Shown: piece after piece, positions 9,784 through 19,782 of the stretch
How the letters are laid out: each line of letters opens with the position of its first letter
Numbering within the stretch: the first letter of the stretch is position 1
Source of the DNA: Xylanibacillus composti
GTDB taxonomy: Bacteria; Bacillota; Bacilli; Paenibacillales; K13
DNA length: 64,000 nt
NCBI RefSeq assembly: GCF_018403685.1
Contig: NZ_BOVK01000028.1
Location: forward strand, 1-64,000
Direction: 5' to 3'
Position numbers and translations under genes: made by a program
The notes under the pieces: generated by a model
The model's database searches: none
What the model was told of the DNA's origin: nothing
Seen by the model: only the letters and a program-made list of their open reading frames with translations

Positions 9784-10572
9784 ATGACAAAGCGATTCAA
9801 AATTGCGATGGGGCAAATGCTGGTGGAGCCGGGGGCTCCCGGCCAAAACTTGCAGCGGGCGAAGGGCATGATCCGAGAGGCAGCCGGCCAAGGCTGTCAC
9901 GTTATTGTGCTGCCGGAATGTATGGACCTGGGCTGGACTTATGCGGAAGCGCAAAGCATGGCGCAGCCTATTCCGGGCGCATATTGCGAGGAGCTGGCTC
10001 AAGCGGCGCGCGAGCATCAAATCCATGTGGTTGCCGGATTGACGGAGAAAGCGGAAGACCGGCTGTACAATGCGTCGGTGCTGATTGGTCCGAACGGCCA
10101 GCTGCTCGCCAAGCATCGGAAGATCAACGAGCTGGCTTTCGCGCAGCAGCTGTACAGCATCGGAAATTCGCTCGGCGTGGCCGAAACGCCGTTCGGCACT
10201 GTGGCATTAACGATTTGCGCGGACAATTCCCCCAGCGCACTGGAGCTCGGCCGAGCTACTGCCCGCATGGGCGCACAAATCGTACTTTCGCCGTGCGCAT
10301 GGGCGGTGCCTGCCGATCACGACAATAGTCGCGAGCCCTATGGCGACATGTGGAAGTCCTCCTATGGCACACTGGCGAACGAGCATGGCATGACTATCGT
10401 CGGCGTAAGCAATGTGGGTCGGGTAAAAGGCGGCGAGTGGGACGGCTGGAAGTGCATCGGCTGTTCGTTGGCGGTAGGTCCGGACGGCGTCATCACGCAA
10501 GGCCCCTATGGCGAGGATGCAGAGTCCTTGATGACGATTGAGCTGGATGTCCCTGTTGCTTCCGGCGCATAG
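9784..10572 (+). CDS. Carbon-nitrogen hydrolase (nitrilase superfamily)
   Basis: ATG 9784 follows AAAGGTG at 9 bases and is preferred to the GTG four codons upstream; the product is 262 residues. The nitrilase triad is readable: Glu45 (V-L-P-E-C-M-D), Lys113 (H-R-K-I-N-E) and Cys145 (T-I-C-A-D-N). Such enzymes hydrolyse amides or nitriles in the cytosol through a cysteine thioester. The usual C-R/W-D after the nucleophile is C-A-D here, which gives no substrate. There is no operon partner: the gene stands between a divergent regulator and a bidirectional terminator. Confidence 0.88.
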   Translation: MTKRFKIAMGQMLVEPGAPGQNLQRAKGMIREAAGQGCHVIVLPECMDLGWTYAEAQSMAQPIPGAYCEELAQAAREHQIHVVAGLTEKAEDRLYNASVLIGPNGQLLAKHRKINELAFAQQLYSIGNSLGVAETPFGTVALTICADNSPSALELGRATARMGAQIVLSPCAWAVPADHDNSREPYGDMWKSSYGTLANEHGMTIVGVSNVGRVKGGEWDGWKCIGCSLAVGPDGVITQGPYGEDAESLMTIELDVPVASGA

Positions 10573-10740
10573 ACGCAGCGGTTGGGTGCCCCCTATTGCA
10601 GCTGCCCTGGCACGGCGAAGATGACATGGAGCGAATGACTCCGAACATAGCCTTTCATCTCGAAAATAGGAGACATGGCCAATATCCCTGCCAATCTGCA
10701 TCTTTGCCTGCCTGAAATCCTGGGAGCAGGAGACTGGCAC

Positions 10741-10772
10741 AGAAAATGCCTGCGCTAGCGCAGGCATTTTCT
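10741..10772. terminator. Perfect 32-bp palindromic bidirectional terminator
   Basis: AGAAAATGCCTGCGCT is followed directly by its exact complement, giving an A-tract/T-tract hairpin readable from both sides. It serves the hydrolase gene and possibly the convergent reductase gene. Confidence 0.85.
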
Positions 10773-10972
10773 ATACGGTTAGGTTACTCCGTATTTCGCA
10801 TCACTTCCAGTAAACGAGAAACGACCTTAATCGGCGTTCTTTCTTTCAAGCTGGAGGTCGGCACGGCGCACTGGAGCGCATCCCAGTCCAATCTGCCGCG
10901 GACATTCGGCGGCCCAGCGCCTTGACATCGCCAATCCTGCCAGCTGCAGCAAGCCCGCCAACGCATGGTCTG

Positions 10973-11953
10973 CTAGTTCAAGCCGCCCATGACCGGATGC
11001 GGCACATACGGCTCTTCCAAGCTGGCGATCTCATCCGCGGTCAGCTTGACCGCGAGCGCCGCGACGGCATCCTCCAGATGATGCGGCTTCGTCGCGCCGA
11101 TGATCGGCGCAGTGACCGGCTCCTTCTGCAGCACCCAAGCTAACGCCACTTGCGCCCTTGGAATGCCGCGCCGGTTCGCTACCTCGGCCACTCGTTCCAC
11201 TACCTGTCGATCGGCCTCTACCATGCCATACAGCTTCTTGCCGAATTCGTCCGTCTCCGAACGGACGGTCTGCTCGTTCCAATCGCGGGTCAGGCGACCG
11301 CGTGCCAGCGGACTCCACGGTATGACGCCCACGCCTTCCTCCTTGCACAGCGGAAGCATCTCGCGCTCTTCCTCCCGGTACAGCAGGTTCAAATAATTTT
11401 GCATCGAAACGAACTTCGTCCACCCCTGCTTCTCCGCCGTATGCTGCGCCTTCATGAACTGCCATGCATACATTGAGGAAGCGCCTATGTAACGCGCTTT
11501 CCCCGCCTTAACGACATCATGCAGCGCTTCCATCGTCTCTTCTATCGGCGTATCGTTGTCCCATCTATGAATCTGGTACAAGTCTACATAATCCGTTCCC
11601 AGCCGCTTCAGGCTTTGATCGATCTCGGTCATGATCGCTTTGCGGGACAAGCCCGCTCCATTAGGACCCGGACGCATGCGTCCATGCACCTTGGTAGCAA
11701 TTACCACATCGTCGCGGCGGACATAGTCTTGGAGCGCCCGGCCTACGATCTCCTCACTCGTGCCATCGGAGTACACATTCGCCGTATCGAAGAAATTGAT
11801 GCCCAACTCCAGCGCCCGCTTCAAAAACGGCCTGCTCATCTCCTCGTTCAATGTCCAGGGATGCGACCCGCGCTCGGGTATCCCGTAGGACATACAGCCC
11901 AGACACAGCCTGGACACCTCCAACCCGGTGCGGCCCAGCTTGACATATTCCAT
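10973..11953 (-). CDS. Aldo/keto reductase
   Basis: A 326-residue protein; ATG 11953 follows GGAAGGG. It is a TIM-barrel NADPH oxidoreductase with the family marks F-D-T-A-N-V-Y (Asp and Tyr), the catalytic Lys in V-I-A-T-K-V-H, D-L-Y-Q-I-H, and the C-terminal cofactor motif P-I-I-G-A-T-K-P-H-H-L. Such enzymes reduce aldehydes or ketones; the substrate is unknown. It lies about 150 bases downstream of the VOC fusion gene on the same strand. Confidence 0.92.
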   Translation of the reverse strand: MEYVKLGRTGLEVSRLCLGCMSYGIPERGSHPWTLNEEMSRPFLKRALELGINFFDTANVYSDGTSEEIVGRALQDYVRRDDVVIATKVHGRMRPGPNGAGLSRKAIMTEIDQSLKRLGTDYVDLYQIHRWDNDTPIEETMEALHDVVKAGKARYIGASSMYAWQFMKAQHTAEKQGWTKFVSMQNYLNLLYREEEREMLPLCKEEGVGVIPWSPLARGRLTRDWNEQTVRSETDEFGKKLYGMVEADRQVVERVAEVANRRGIPRAQVALAWVLQKEPVTAPIIGATKPHHLEDAVAALAVKLTADEIASLEEPYVPHPVMGGLN

Positions 11954-12105
11954 GTGCAACCCTTCCTTTCATCCGCATCTTTTCGGCAAGGCAAGCAGCG
12001 CTTGCAAGTCCTGTACCCAGCCAATACCATTGTATCACACGCATGGCAAGCGGCTGATGCGGTATTCTTACGCAAAAGGGCGGGGAAATGGCAGCCTGCT
12101 CCTTG

Positions 12106-13380
12106 CTATTTCATCTCGGCTACAACGATCCGGTTGCCGTCCGGATCGAGCAGCGCGAATTCGGCCATTTCGGGGACGTCCCGCAGCTCGCTTGCCAGCC
12201 TCATTCCCTGCTCCTGCACGTACGCAAGCGCAGCCTGAATATCGTGAGTCTCGACCAAGAACCGCTCGGTGAAGTCATCTCCGTTCAAGTGGCGGTTATG
12301 ATCCAGCAGCAGCGCCGCACCTCTGGTCACCGGAACGGCATATATCGATTGCGAGGCCATCTTCTCATCGTACGGCAGCTTCAGCAAATTGGTGTACCAG
12401 CGGGCAGCCGCCTGCAAGTCCTTCACATCTGCGAAGACTCCGCCAATCATGGGCCGGATCGGGGATGTCCCGGTCCATTCCGGGTCACTGCTTGGCTGCG
12501 CGGTCCAGCAGGCCATCAGCGCTTTGCCTTCCGGCTCGCGGAAGTTGAAGTAGGCCATCGAACCATGCCGCTCGGGCTCAAACAATCGTTCCGCCTTGCC
12601 GTTCAAATATTGATAGGCCTCATCAATATCACGAACCGGCAGCATAAAGAGCGGTTCCATATTCTCCTTCCACTTCGGGTCCAGACGGTTATTCGTATCG
12701 GCGTCCAAAATCAGGTGCGTACCAGGAAAATCAAACCAATACACCGGCCCGCCATTCAGACGCTCCTTCAGTACAGGAAGCCCGAACAGCTTGCTGTACC
12801 ATTCAGCGGAACGGCGCAGATCGCTCACATGGACGAATACAGCTGCTACCCGATTTTCGAGCGGCAAGTCCTTGGGCTGGATCGGAAACCAGATATCCAT
12901 CACCGATTCCGGGTCCGCATTGCCCTTATAGCGTTCGTCATAATATTCAAATTCCGCTCCCGGACGGGATGTGTATGCGGAAGAAGGCAGCCACTCATCG
13001 TAATAAAATCGGTACGCCTCCCGAATCTCGTCAATCACGCCCTTGCGGCTCACAACGCAATACAGTCCGGCGGGGAAGGCTGCCCCTTCCATGCCGTCAG
13101 GCACCTGATCTGTGCGGGAAACTTGCACGGCTGCCAAGTAATCGCATGGAGAACCTGGTTTGCAACCCGCTCCGAATAGATGAATGCCGTATGCGCCTGG
13201 AAGCGAGTGGGGGATTTCGCCTGTCCTCTCGCTGAATCGCTGCCATAATCGGGCGAACGCATTCTCGGAAGGAGCGGCCGCCTCGATTGGGTTAACCTGT
13301 ACTTTTTCCCCTACGACCTGAAAGGCATCCTTCCATACAATGCGAATTTGAACATTTGCCGCCTCTGCTCTTGGTGCCAT
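12106..13380 (-). CDS. GyrI-like domain fused to two VOC domains
   Basis: A 424-residue protein; the start follows GAGAGGAG. Residues 1 to about 168 read as an AraC/GyrI-like small-molecule-binding domain ending in the typical M-D-I-W-F-P-I-Q-P. Residues about 178-290 and about 310-424 are two glyoxalase/bleomycin-resistance (VOC) domains (A-V-F-V-H-V-S-D-L and G-G-V-F-A-D-V-K-D-L; final D-P-D-G-N-R-I-V-V). All three are ligand-binding folds, so a sequestration or drug-binding role is plausible, but no activity can be named. It begins 62 bases after the CPBP gene on the same strand with no clear terminator between, so it may be read with the NRPS operon. Confidence 0.82.
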   Translation of the reverse strand: MAPRAEAANVQIRIVWKDAFQVVGEKVQVNPIEAAAPSENAFARLWQRFSERTGEIPHSLPGAYGIHLFGAGCKPGSPCDYLAAVQVSRTDQVPDGMEGAAFPAGLYCVVSRKGVIDEIREAYRFYYDEWLPSSAYTSRPGAEFEYYDERYKGNADPESVMDIWFPIQPKDLPLENRVAAVFVHVSDLRRSAEWYSKLFGLPVLKERLNGGPVYWFDFPGTHLILDADTNNRLDPKWKENMEPLFMLPVRDIDEAYQYLNGKAERLFEPERHGSMAYFNFREPEGKALMACWTAQPSSDPEWTGTSPIRPMIGGVFADVKDLQAAARWYTNLLKLPYDEKMASQSIYAVPVTRGAALLLDHNRHLNGDDFTERFLVETHDIQAALAYVQEQGMRLASELRDVPEMAEFALLDPDGNRIVVAEMK

Positions 13381-13442
13381 TGTCTCCTCTCACGCTCCTT
13401 TGCCGTCTTTTGTCTTTTCAACCTATATGCTGCGTTTTTTTT

Positions 13443-14378
13443 TCACAGCCAGGCAACCTTCACCACAAACAAGATTCCTGCCAACCCAACCGGCAATAGC
13501 CAATAGGCCCCCCTTGCAGCAGCGGCTTCACCTTCGACTTTCACCGCGTTCTGCCTCGACTCCGTCATACTGCCCAGCTTGCGCAGCAGCAGCCAGCATC
13601 CCCACAAACACGGGATCGATGCGGCGCCCAAGACAATCAAACTTGCGGCGCCAGCCCCTGCGCGCTCCCCTGCAGCCCCGACCAGATCGCCTGCCGCGGC
13701 ATACGAGCCGACAACATAAGCAATATTGGTCGCGATATGCACGACCACACCCGGAATGATCGAGCGGGCGCGCAGGACAATAAGCGCAGAAATCCAGGCG
13801 GCCAGGAACAGCTCCGCCAGCCTGTACGGATTGTCATGGAAGAGCGCGAACAGGAGTGCGCTCATGCTTGCCGCGAATAGCGTCCCCCTCACCCGATAGC
13901 CGCCGAGCAGCGCCCCGCGGAACAGAAGCTCCTCGCAGATCGGAGGCAGCAAGCCAATACAGACGAGCAGCACAAGCAAGGAGAGCCAATCATTGGCGAC
14001 AGGATAGACAGACATCTGATACGCGCTTCCAAGCGCCAGTGACACGAGGGAGGTCGCCTGGTGCACAAACAGCAGAAACACTTGGAAGAGCGCATAGATG
14101 CACACGCTGAGCCCGAGCACTTTCCAGGTTACCCGACGGAGCAGGAAGGCTTCTTTCAACGGAATCCCTTTATAACGCAGCCATATCAGAGCAGGCAGCA
14201 CATTGCAGCCAACCTGGCCCAGTACCACATACAGCAAAAAATAGTCCAGACGCAGAACTTCTCCGCTGCCGGACAGCATCAGGAGAGACAACCCTATGCC
14301 TGCCGCATAGGAAATGAAAAATATCCACCCAGCTTGGGCAGCATTCAAGCTTTTTGGCAATCCGTACCTTCCTCCCAT
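13443..14378 (-). CDS. CPBP family intramembrane glutamic endopeptidase
   Basis: The protein has about eight membrane segments and the CPBP (Abi/CAAX-protease-like) signatures E-E-L-L-F-R-G and F-A-L-F-H-D-N. ATG 14378 is used here. A TTG at 14360 behind GGGAGGAAGG is an equally good start and would shorten the overlap with the MFS gene. The gene overlaps the end of the exporter gene, so it is co-expressed with the NRPS genes. Family members cleave membrane substrates; a role in maturation or self-immunity of the peptide is inference. Confidence 0.82.
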   Translation of the reverse strand: MGGRYGLPKSLNAAQAGWIFFISYAAGIGLSLLMLSGSGEVLRLDYFLLYVVLGQVGCNVLPALIWLRYKGIPLKEAFLLRRVTWKVLGLSVCIYALFQVFLLFVHQATSLVSLALGSAYQMSVYPVANDWLSLLVLLVCIGLLPPICEELLFRGALLGGYRVRGTLFAASMSALLFALFHDNPYRLAELFLAAWISALIVLRARSIIPGVVVHIATNIAYVVGSYAAAGDLVGAAGERAGAGAASLIVLGAASIPCLWGCWLLLRKLGSMTESRQNAVKVEGEAAAARGAYWLLPVGLAGILFVVKVAWL

Positions 14379-15628
14379 TCGCTTCCAGCCATTTTGATCC
14401 GCATGTCTTGGCCGAACCGCGTTTTCATCCATGCAGAAATCAGGACGATCGCCGCACCGGATACAAGAGGGACCCACACCCAGCTTATTCCGTCGAGCAG
14501 CAAACCGCACGCCCAGAGTCCGAATGGCGCGCTAACGTCCGTCAGCGTATTGGCAAGCCCCCACACTTTTCCCCTCATCTCCAAGGATATGCGAAATTGG
14601 AAGTACGTGTACATAGGTACTTGGACCAGCATTTGCAAAAAACCGATCAGAAACACCAGTGCGCCATATACCCCGACATCTCCCGCACCGACTGCCGCAT
14701 CTATGCCCGGCAAGCCTGGGTATGCCCAGAGGAAAACCAGCAGGCCCAGCACAATTAGAAAATGGAAAAAGTGACGAATAAGCGCGTCCCCCCGCTTGAA
14801 CACGACCAAAAAAAGCGTGCCCGCCACCATCCCTGCCGCCCAGCACGCCTGAATGGCTGCCAGCTCGGTTTCGGACATGCGCAGCACTTGATAAATGACA
14901 AAGGGAAGCACAAGCATCATCATCGGATACAGAATAAAATTCATGATGGCCGAAATTTTCAGCACCTCGTAAAGATGGGCATACCCGCGAATATAAGTCC
15001 ATGTCGCCCTCATCTCCGCCCATGCGCCGCCGGGAAGCGGCAGCTCCGATACTTGCGGAAAGCGAAGCAGCAGGAGCACTAGACCCGAACCGACGAACGT
15101 AATTACATTGAGCACGATAACCGTAGTCAACCCGGTTTCAGAATACGCTACGGCCCCCAGTAAAGGCCCGCCTATGAGCGCCAGCGCCCCGATCGTTTGA
15201 AACAAGGCGTTCGCCTTTTGCGCCGCCGTCTCATCAAGCAGCTCGGGCACTGAGGAGTTCAAAGTAACCCTTAACAAGCTGCCCAGCATGCTGATGAGCA
15301 CCGTACCGGCCAGTGCACTGATCCAGCTCAGTTCCTGCCAGGCATGCAAGGCCCATAAGAGCACCAGAACGGCTGCGCTCCCGTATTCCGCCCACAGGAT
15401 CAAGTGCTTCTTGTCATAGCGGTCGGCCGCGATTCCTGCAAGCGAGTTGGCGACTACCCTGCCCAATATAGCAGCAGTCAGTATGAACGAATACTTCAAC
15501 GCAGAGCCGGTCATCTCGAGCACATACAGACCCAGCACAAAGGAAAACATCGAGGTTCCGAGCTCGGACACCGTGCGGCTAAACAACAACAGCGGCAAAT
15601 TCCTCTTGCGATGGCCTGCCTCCATCAT
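14345..15628 (-). CDS. MFS exporter of the NRPS locus
   Basis: About 427 residues and 12 hydrophobic segments, of the enterobactin-exporter-like MFS group (D-R-Y-D-K-K after helix 2, R-G-K-V-W-G later). ATG 15628 overlaps the TGA of the upstream NRPS gene (ATGA), and AGGAG lies within the NRPS 3' end, so translation is coupled. The position makes it the likely export pump for the peptide product, which is inference from context. Confidence 0.85.
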   Translation of the reverse strand: MMEAGHRKRNLPLLLFSRTVSELGTSMFSFVLGLYVLEMTGSALKYSFILTAAILGRVVANSLAGIAADRYDKKHLILWAEYGSAAVLVLLWALHAWQELSWISALAGTVLISMLGSLLRVTLNSSVPELLDETAAQKANALFQTIGALALIGGPLLGAVAYSETGLTTVIVLNVITFVGSGLVLLLLRFPQVSELPLPGGAWAEMRATWTYIRGYAHLYEVLKISAIMNFILYPMMMLVLPFVIYQVLRMSETELAAIQACWAAGMVAGTLFLVVFKRGDALIRHFFHFLIVLGLLVFLWAYPGLPGIDAAVGAGDVGVYGALVFLIGFLQMLVQVPMYTYFQFRISLEMRGKVWGLANTLTDVSAPFGLWACGLLLDGISWVWVPLVSGAAIVLISAWMKTRFGQDMRIKMAGSEWEEGTDCQKA

Positions 15629-18600
15629 CCGGCTCCTGCTTCGCTGCGCAATGCGGCGAACAGTTCCTCCGCATCCCGCTGCCAAGCCGCTTCGTCGACA
15701 GCGAATGGAGCATGCAAGGTTGCCCGGAAGCAGTCAGCCGTGTAGAGAAAGTCAAAGGAGATCGGCGTCCGGACCAACCCGCTTGCTTCTCCTCCGTCCA
15801 GGCCCTGCTTATGCTCCCCGAGCATCCGGAACAGTTCCAGCTTTGCCTGATCGGCATAGCCATGAAAGTTGAACAGGATGCCCGAGTTGGCCAGCGGCCG
15901 GAGCAGGTCGGCTGCTTCCGCAAAGCTCCTGCGCAGCCGCTCGTTGATTAGCAGAGCGGCGAAGTTGACGTTATACTGTTGCGTCATGCGCGTCAGCCGG
16001 GCGACGGGGACGCCGGATTCCGACGCTTCGCTTGACAGCAGGCAGGGCAGCAAATCGATACATGGCCCGACCATGTCGAAGTAAGTATTGTCTTCATACC
16101 TTCTCCCGTAATACAGCAGCAGCAGCGGAAGCTCGGACGGCAGGCCATGGCTCGCGGCGAATCGGGCGAGAATCCTGTACGGGAAGGCGAACCACTGCTC
16201 GGGAGACAGCGCCTCGCCGGGCTGGAACTTCACCTCCGCCACATAGCGGCGCCGAAGGCCGTCGCTTCGGACTTGCAGCCATTGCTGCAGCTGAACGGCA
16301 GCTTCGCTGCAGACGTTCAGTTCAAATTGCCGAATAAGCGCATCCTCCTTCAGTACAGGTCCTTTTTGCAGCTGTCGAACGTAGCCGCTGTAATGATGCT
16401 GCTCCGTCTGAGAGCTGTCGGCAGGCGCACCGGACAAGCGCTTCGCCAGGCTTTGTTCCAGCACCTGCCCGCTCATGCCGTCAAAGATCGCGTGGTGGCA
16501 CGGAAGCAGCAGCTTGTATTCCCGCTCGTTCAAGCGAACCAGCAGCAGACGATAGAAGAGCCGCCCGGGATCGGCGTAGGGCACGTAGAACAAAATCCGC
16601 ACCAGCTGTTCAAGCAGGACTCTCTGCTCGGGCAAGGAATGCGATGAGATATCGAGGGCGGGCACTGCAATGTCGCCTCCCGCCTCGAATTCCGCCCAGA
16701 CTCCCGCTGTGCGGCTGTCCGCGAGCAGCACACTCCGCAGCAGCGCATGCTCCCGGATGACGCCGATCACGGCCTGCTGCACGACCTGAACAGGGGCACC
16801 GGCAACAAGGGTCATGACCGTGCCTGATGCCGCTTGGCCCACTTCAAGGAACGCCTGCTGTATCGGGGCAAGCGGGTACGTGCCGACACGCCGCTGTCTG
16901 GTCACGTGCTCGCTGAAGATCTCGTTATCCCGAACCGCCTGCGCCGCCAGACGTTCTGCCTTCTTGTGAATGTCGGGCTTCGGCGGGGCAAGCAGCGCGT
17001 CAATCGCACTTGGATCCGACAGCAAATAATGAGGAAGAGCAGCCGGCGGGAACAGCTGCCGCGCTTCATCCAGCAAATCGGCGGCTTCGGCATGAGCTTC
17101 CTGCGGGACCCGCCATGCGACCTTGGCATGGCCATCGTCAAGCAGGGTGAACGGCTCTACTGCGATTCCTCTGCTGCGGAACCATTCCTGCGCATCCTCC
17201 CGCGGCCGAGATGAGGCAGACGGCTCCTCCTTGGCGTCTTGCGCAATGGCCGCAGCCAACTCCCTTATGCTCGAATGCTTGAAGATATCGTGCAGCTTCA
17301 CTGGAATCCCCCGCGCCTCCAGCTCCATCATCATCCGCAGCGCCTTCAGGGAATCCCCGCCGCTTTGAAAGAACGACGCCTGAACATCTCCAGCCGGTCT
17401 TCCCAGCACCATGCGCCACACTTCGGCAATGGACTGTTCCAACTCCGTCAGGGGAGCTTGCGCTTCCTCGGACCTCTTCTCGGTTTCCTCGGGGAGAGGC
17501 AGCCGAGACCGATCCAGCTTGCCGTTCGCCTTCAAGGGCAGCTGTTCCATGCTGATAATCGCAGCCGGCACCATGTATCCGGGCAGCCGCTTTTCCAGCC
17601 AAGCCCTTGCCTCTCCTTCTGCAAGCGGCTTTGCAGCCGTGTAGTACGCGATCAGCTGCCCGGCGTCATCCGGTTCTGCACGCGCCAGCATAGCTGCCGC
17701 ATTCGTAATATTCGGGTGCGCCTGAAGCGTCTGTTCAATCTCACCCAATTCTATGCGATACCCCTTCCACTTCACCTGGTCGTCCGCTCTTCCCAGGCAG
17801 TCGATGCTCCCGTCCGGCAGCATCCGGCCCAAATCCCCCGTGCGGTACAAGCGCTCGCCTGCATAGAAGGGGTCTTCGGCGAAGCGGCACGCCGCAAGTT
17901 CCCGCTCGCTCCTGTATCCTCTTCCGACGTTGCCGCCGGCTATGCAAATTTCGCCTACCGCCCCATAGGGCCTGAGCTGCAGGCGCCTGTCCAACACGTA
18001 CACGCGCTGATTGGGCAGCGGCCGGCCGATTGGAACGATCGGCGTTAGCTCATCCAGCTCATCGCCCGCCTCCTGGAAGGTTGCATCCACACAGCATTCC
18101 GTCGGCCCGTACACGTTCACGATTCTCGCTGCCGGACTGCATAAGCTGCGAACGCTTCTGACTGATGAGGCCGGGAGCGCTTCCCCGCCGATCATGAACA
18201 AGCGAACCGGCAGTGTCTGCTGATCGCGCTGCGAGGCTGCCAGTGCCAGCATTTGCAGATGCATCGGCGTTCCGTCCGAAATTTCGATGCGCTGCTGCCG
18301 ATAAAAGTCAAACAGCGCCGCTCCGTCCAAACGCACTTCATCCGGCACGATATATAGGGTGTGGCCTCCCGTAAGCGCAGCAAATATCGGCGCTACGGAG
18401 GCATCGAATACGAACGGAGCCAAGCAGGCGATCCGGGCTTGTTCCGCGAAGAACAACAGCTTGGCCTTGAGGCCTGCAAGCAAATTCAACACTTGACGGT
18501 GCTCGATCATGACTCCCTTGGGCTTGCCCGTAGTGCCGGAGGTATATAGAACGTAGGCAAGATCATCCGCGCCGGGTTCATCCAATGCGGTGCCCCCGTC

Positions 18601-19752
18601 CAGAAGCGGCAGCTGCTTCATATCAACCATCCGGGCGCCAGGGACGGAGACAGGTCGCTCTGCATGCACGACTGTACGGCAGCTGCTGTCTGTCAAGATG
18701 TCCCGCAAGCGGTCCTCCGGCCATTCCGGATCAAGCGGCATATAAGCGCACCCAGCCTTCAGAATGCCTATCATCGCAGCAACTGCAAGAACCGACCGCT
18801 CCGCGCTAACCCCTACCACATCGCCTGGCTTGCAGCCCTGGCGCCTCAGCTCAAACGCCAGTCGTTCGGACAGTTCGTCCAGCTCCCGGTAACTGGCCGC
18901 TCCTTGCCCGCTCCAAACGGCCAGTTGATCGGCCGATAGCGCCGCCTGCCTTCTAAATAGGCGAACGAGACTGCCGTCCGGGACAGCAATACGATCCCCA
19001 GCCGCATGCGCCAGCAGCGTCTGCTGCATCTCCGTAGGAAGCGTTATGCCTGCGGACGCTGTAACATCCGGCTCCTCCAGCCAGCTGAGCAGAGCATGCT
19101 GGGCGTAGGCGAGAAATACGCTTGGCAAAGCAGCTTCTCTTTTGCTCATGCGGTGGCCTGTCTCGATCCACCATGAATCTCCCTGCTTCAGCAGGGAGAT
19201 CTCCAGTCTGGCGCTTATGCCATCGGGAAAAGGAGCGTGCAGGCCTTCCAAGCGGCACAGCAGGTCCAGTAGGCAATGTGTGCCGGCCCCTGCCGCTGAA
19301 CCGGAATGCAGCAGCTCGCGTATAGGGAAATCCTGGTGCCGGTACCCGTTCGCCAAGGTCTCCCTCGTTTTCGCGGCATGCACGCGGAACGAGATATCGC
19401 CCGCCTGCTCGCTTGCGAACAAAACCGCATCGCCGAGCGCATCCTCCAGCATATCCTCCAGGATCGGCGGCGTGCCGAAACTAAGCATCTCCTGCTGCCC
19501 ATAATCGAGCCAGGCCCACTGCAATCCGGCTGCCAGCAAAGCAAAGAGCGACAGCGGCTCCCCCTTGCTTACCTTGTGCAGCCGGGCTGCAAGAGCCGGG
19601 TTCATCGGCACCCGCTGCAGCGCAGGCTCCCTGAGCCCATCGTCTGTCCTTAGCTGAAAAGGGATATATTCTAGCTGCTGCTGCCAAAACTGCTTCATCT
19701 GCGCATACTTTTCCGTGCGGAGCAGTACCGCCTGTTCCAATCGATTGCGCAT
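15625..19752 (-). CDS. NRPS: partial condensation lobe - adenylation - carrier - terminal condensation
   Basis: 1375 residues; AAAGGAGGGG precedes the start, 30 bases after the larger NRPS. Residues 1 to about 250 match only the C-terminal half of a condensation domain, with no H-H-x-x-x-D-G. An adenylation domain follows (about 265-780; L-Y-T-S-G-T-T-G-K-P-K-G, Y-R-T-G-D, A-N-G-K-L-D). Its pocket read against GrsA is D-A-A-D-M-G-V-V-D-K, close to known Glu/Gln codes. A carrier domain has G-G-D-S-L near residue 810. The C-terminal region (about 960-1370) is a condensation domain with H-H-A-I-F-D-G. There is no thioesterase, reductase or epimerase. The last C domain may release or condense the chain, which is inference. 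Confidence 0.9.
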   Translation of the reverse strand: MRNRLEQAVLLRTEKYAQMKQFWQQQLEYIPFQLRTDDGLREPALQRVPMNPALAARLHKVSKGEPLSLFALLAAGLQWAWLDYGQQEMLSFGTPPILEDMLEDALGDAVLFASEQAGDISFRVHAAKTRETLANGYRHQDFPIRELLHSGSAAGAGTHCLLDLLCRLEGLHAPFPDGISARLEISLLKQGDSWWIETGHRMSKREAALPSVFLAYAQHALLSWLEEPDVTASAGITLPTEMQQTLLAHAAGDRIAVPDGSLVRLFRRQAALSADQLAVWSGQGAASYRELDELSERLAFELRRQGCKPGDVVGVSAERSVLAVAAMIGILKAGCAYMPLDPEWPEDRLRDILTDSSCRTVVHAERPVSVPGARMVDMKQLPLLDGGTALDEPGADDLAYVLYTSGTTGKPKGVMIEHRQVLNLLAGLKAKLLFFAEQARIACLAPFVFDASVAPIFAALTGGHTLYIVPDEVRLDGAALFDFYRQQRIEISDGTPMHLQMLALAASQRDQQTLPVRLFMIGGEALPASSVRSVRSLCSPAARIVNVYGPTECCVDATFQEAGDELDELTPIVPIGRPLPNQRVYVLDRRLQLRPYGAVGEICIAGGNVGRGYRSERELAACRFAEDPFYAGERLYRTGDLGRMLPDGSIDCLGRADDQVKWKGYRIELGEIEQTLQAHPNITNAAAMLARAEPDDAGQLIAYYTAAKPLAEGEARAWLEKRLPGYMVPAAIISMEQLPLKANGKLDRSRLPLPEETEKRSEEAQAPLTELEQSIAEVWRMVLGRPAGDVQASFFQSGGDSLKALRMMMELEARGIPVKLHDIFKHSSIRELAAAIAQDAKEEPSASSRPREDAQEWFRSRGIAVEPFTLLDDGHAKVAWRVPQEAHAEAADLLDEARQLFPPAALPHYLLSDPSAIDALLAPPKPDIHKKAERLAAQAVRDNEIFSEHVTRQRRVGTYPLAPIQQAFLEVGQAASGTVMTLVAGAPVQVVQQAVIGVIREHALLRSVLLADSRTAGVWAEFEAGGDIAVPALDISSHSLPEQRVLLEQLVRILFYVPYADPGRLFYRLLLVRLNEREYKLLLPCHHAIFDGMSGQVLEQSLAKRLSGAPADSSQTEQHHYSGYVRQLQKGPVLKEDALIRQFELNVCSEAAVQLQQWLQVRSDGLRRRYVAEVKFQPGEALSPEQWFAFPYRILARFAASHGLPSELPLLLLYYGRRYEDNTYFDMVGPCIDLLPCLLSSEASESGVPVARLTRMTQQYNVNFAALLINERLRRSFAEAADLLRPLANSGILFNFHGYADQAKLELFRMLGEHKQGLDGGEASGLVRTPISFDFLYTADCFRATLHAPFAVDEAAWQRDAEELFAALRSEAGAG

Positions 19753-19782
19753 GTCTTCCCCTCCTTTGACCCGGTCGCCCGA

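Noticed and set aside
10784-10966. A 60-codon minus-strand frame ending R-L-L-E-V-M-R-N-T-E
   Set aside because: It could be a remnant of some regulator, but no family was recognised and no ribosome site is present.
12088-13179. A 363-codon plus-strand frame over the VOC fusion gene
   Set aside because: Shadow frame; the minus-strand gene has domains and a ribosome site.
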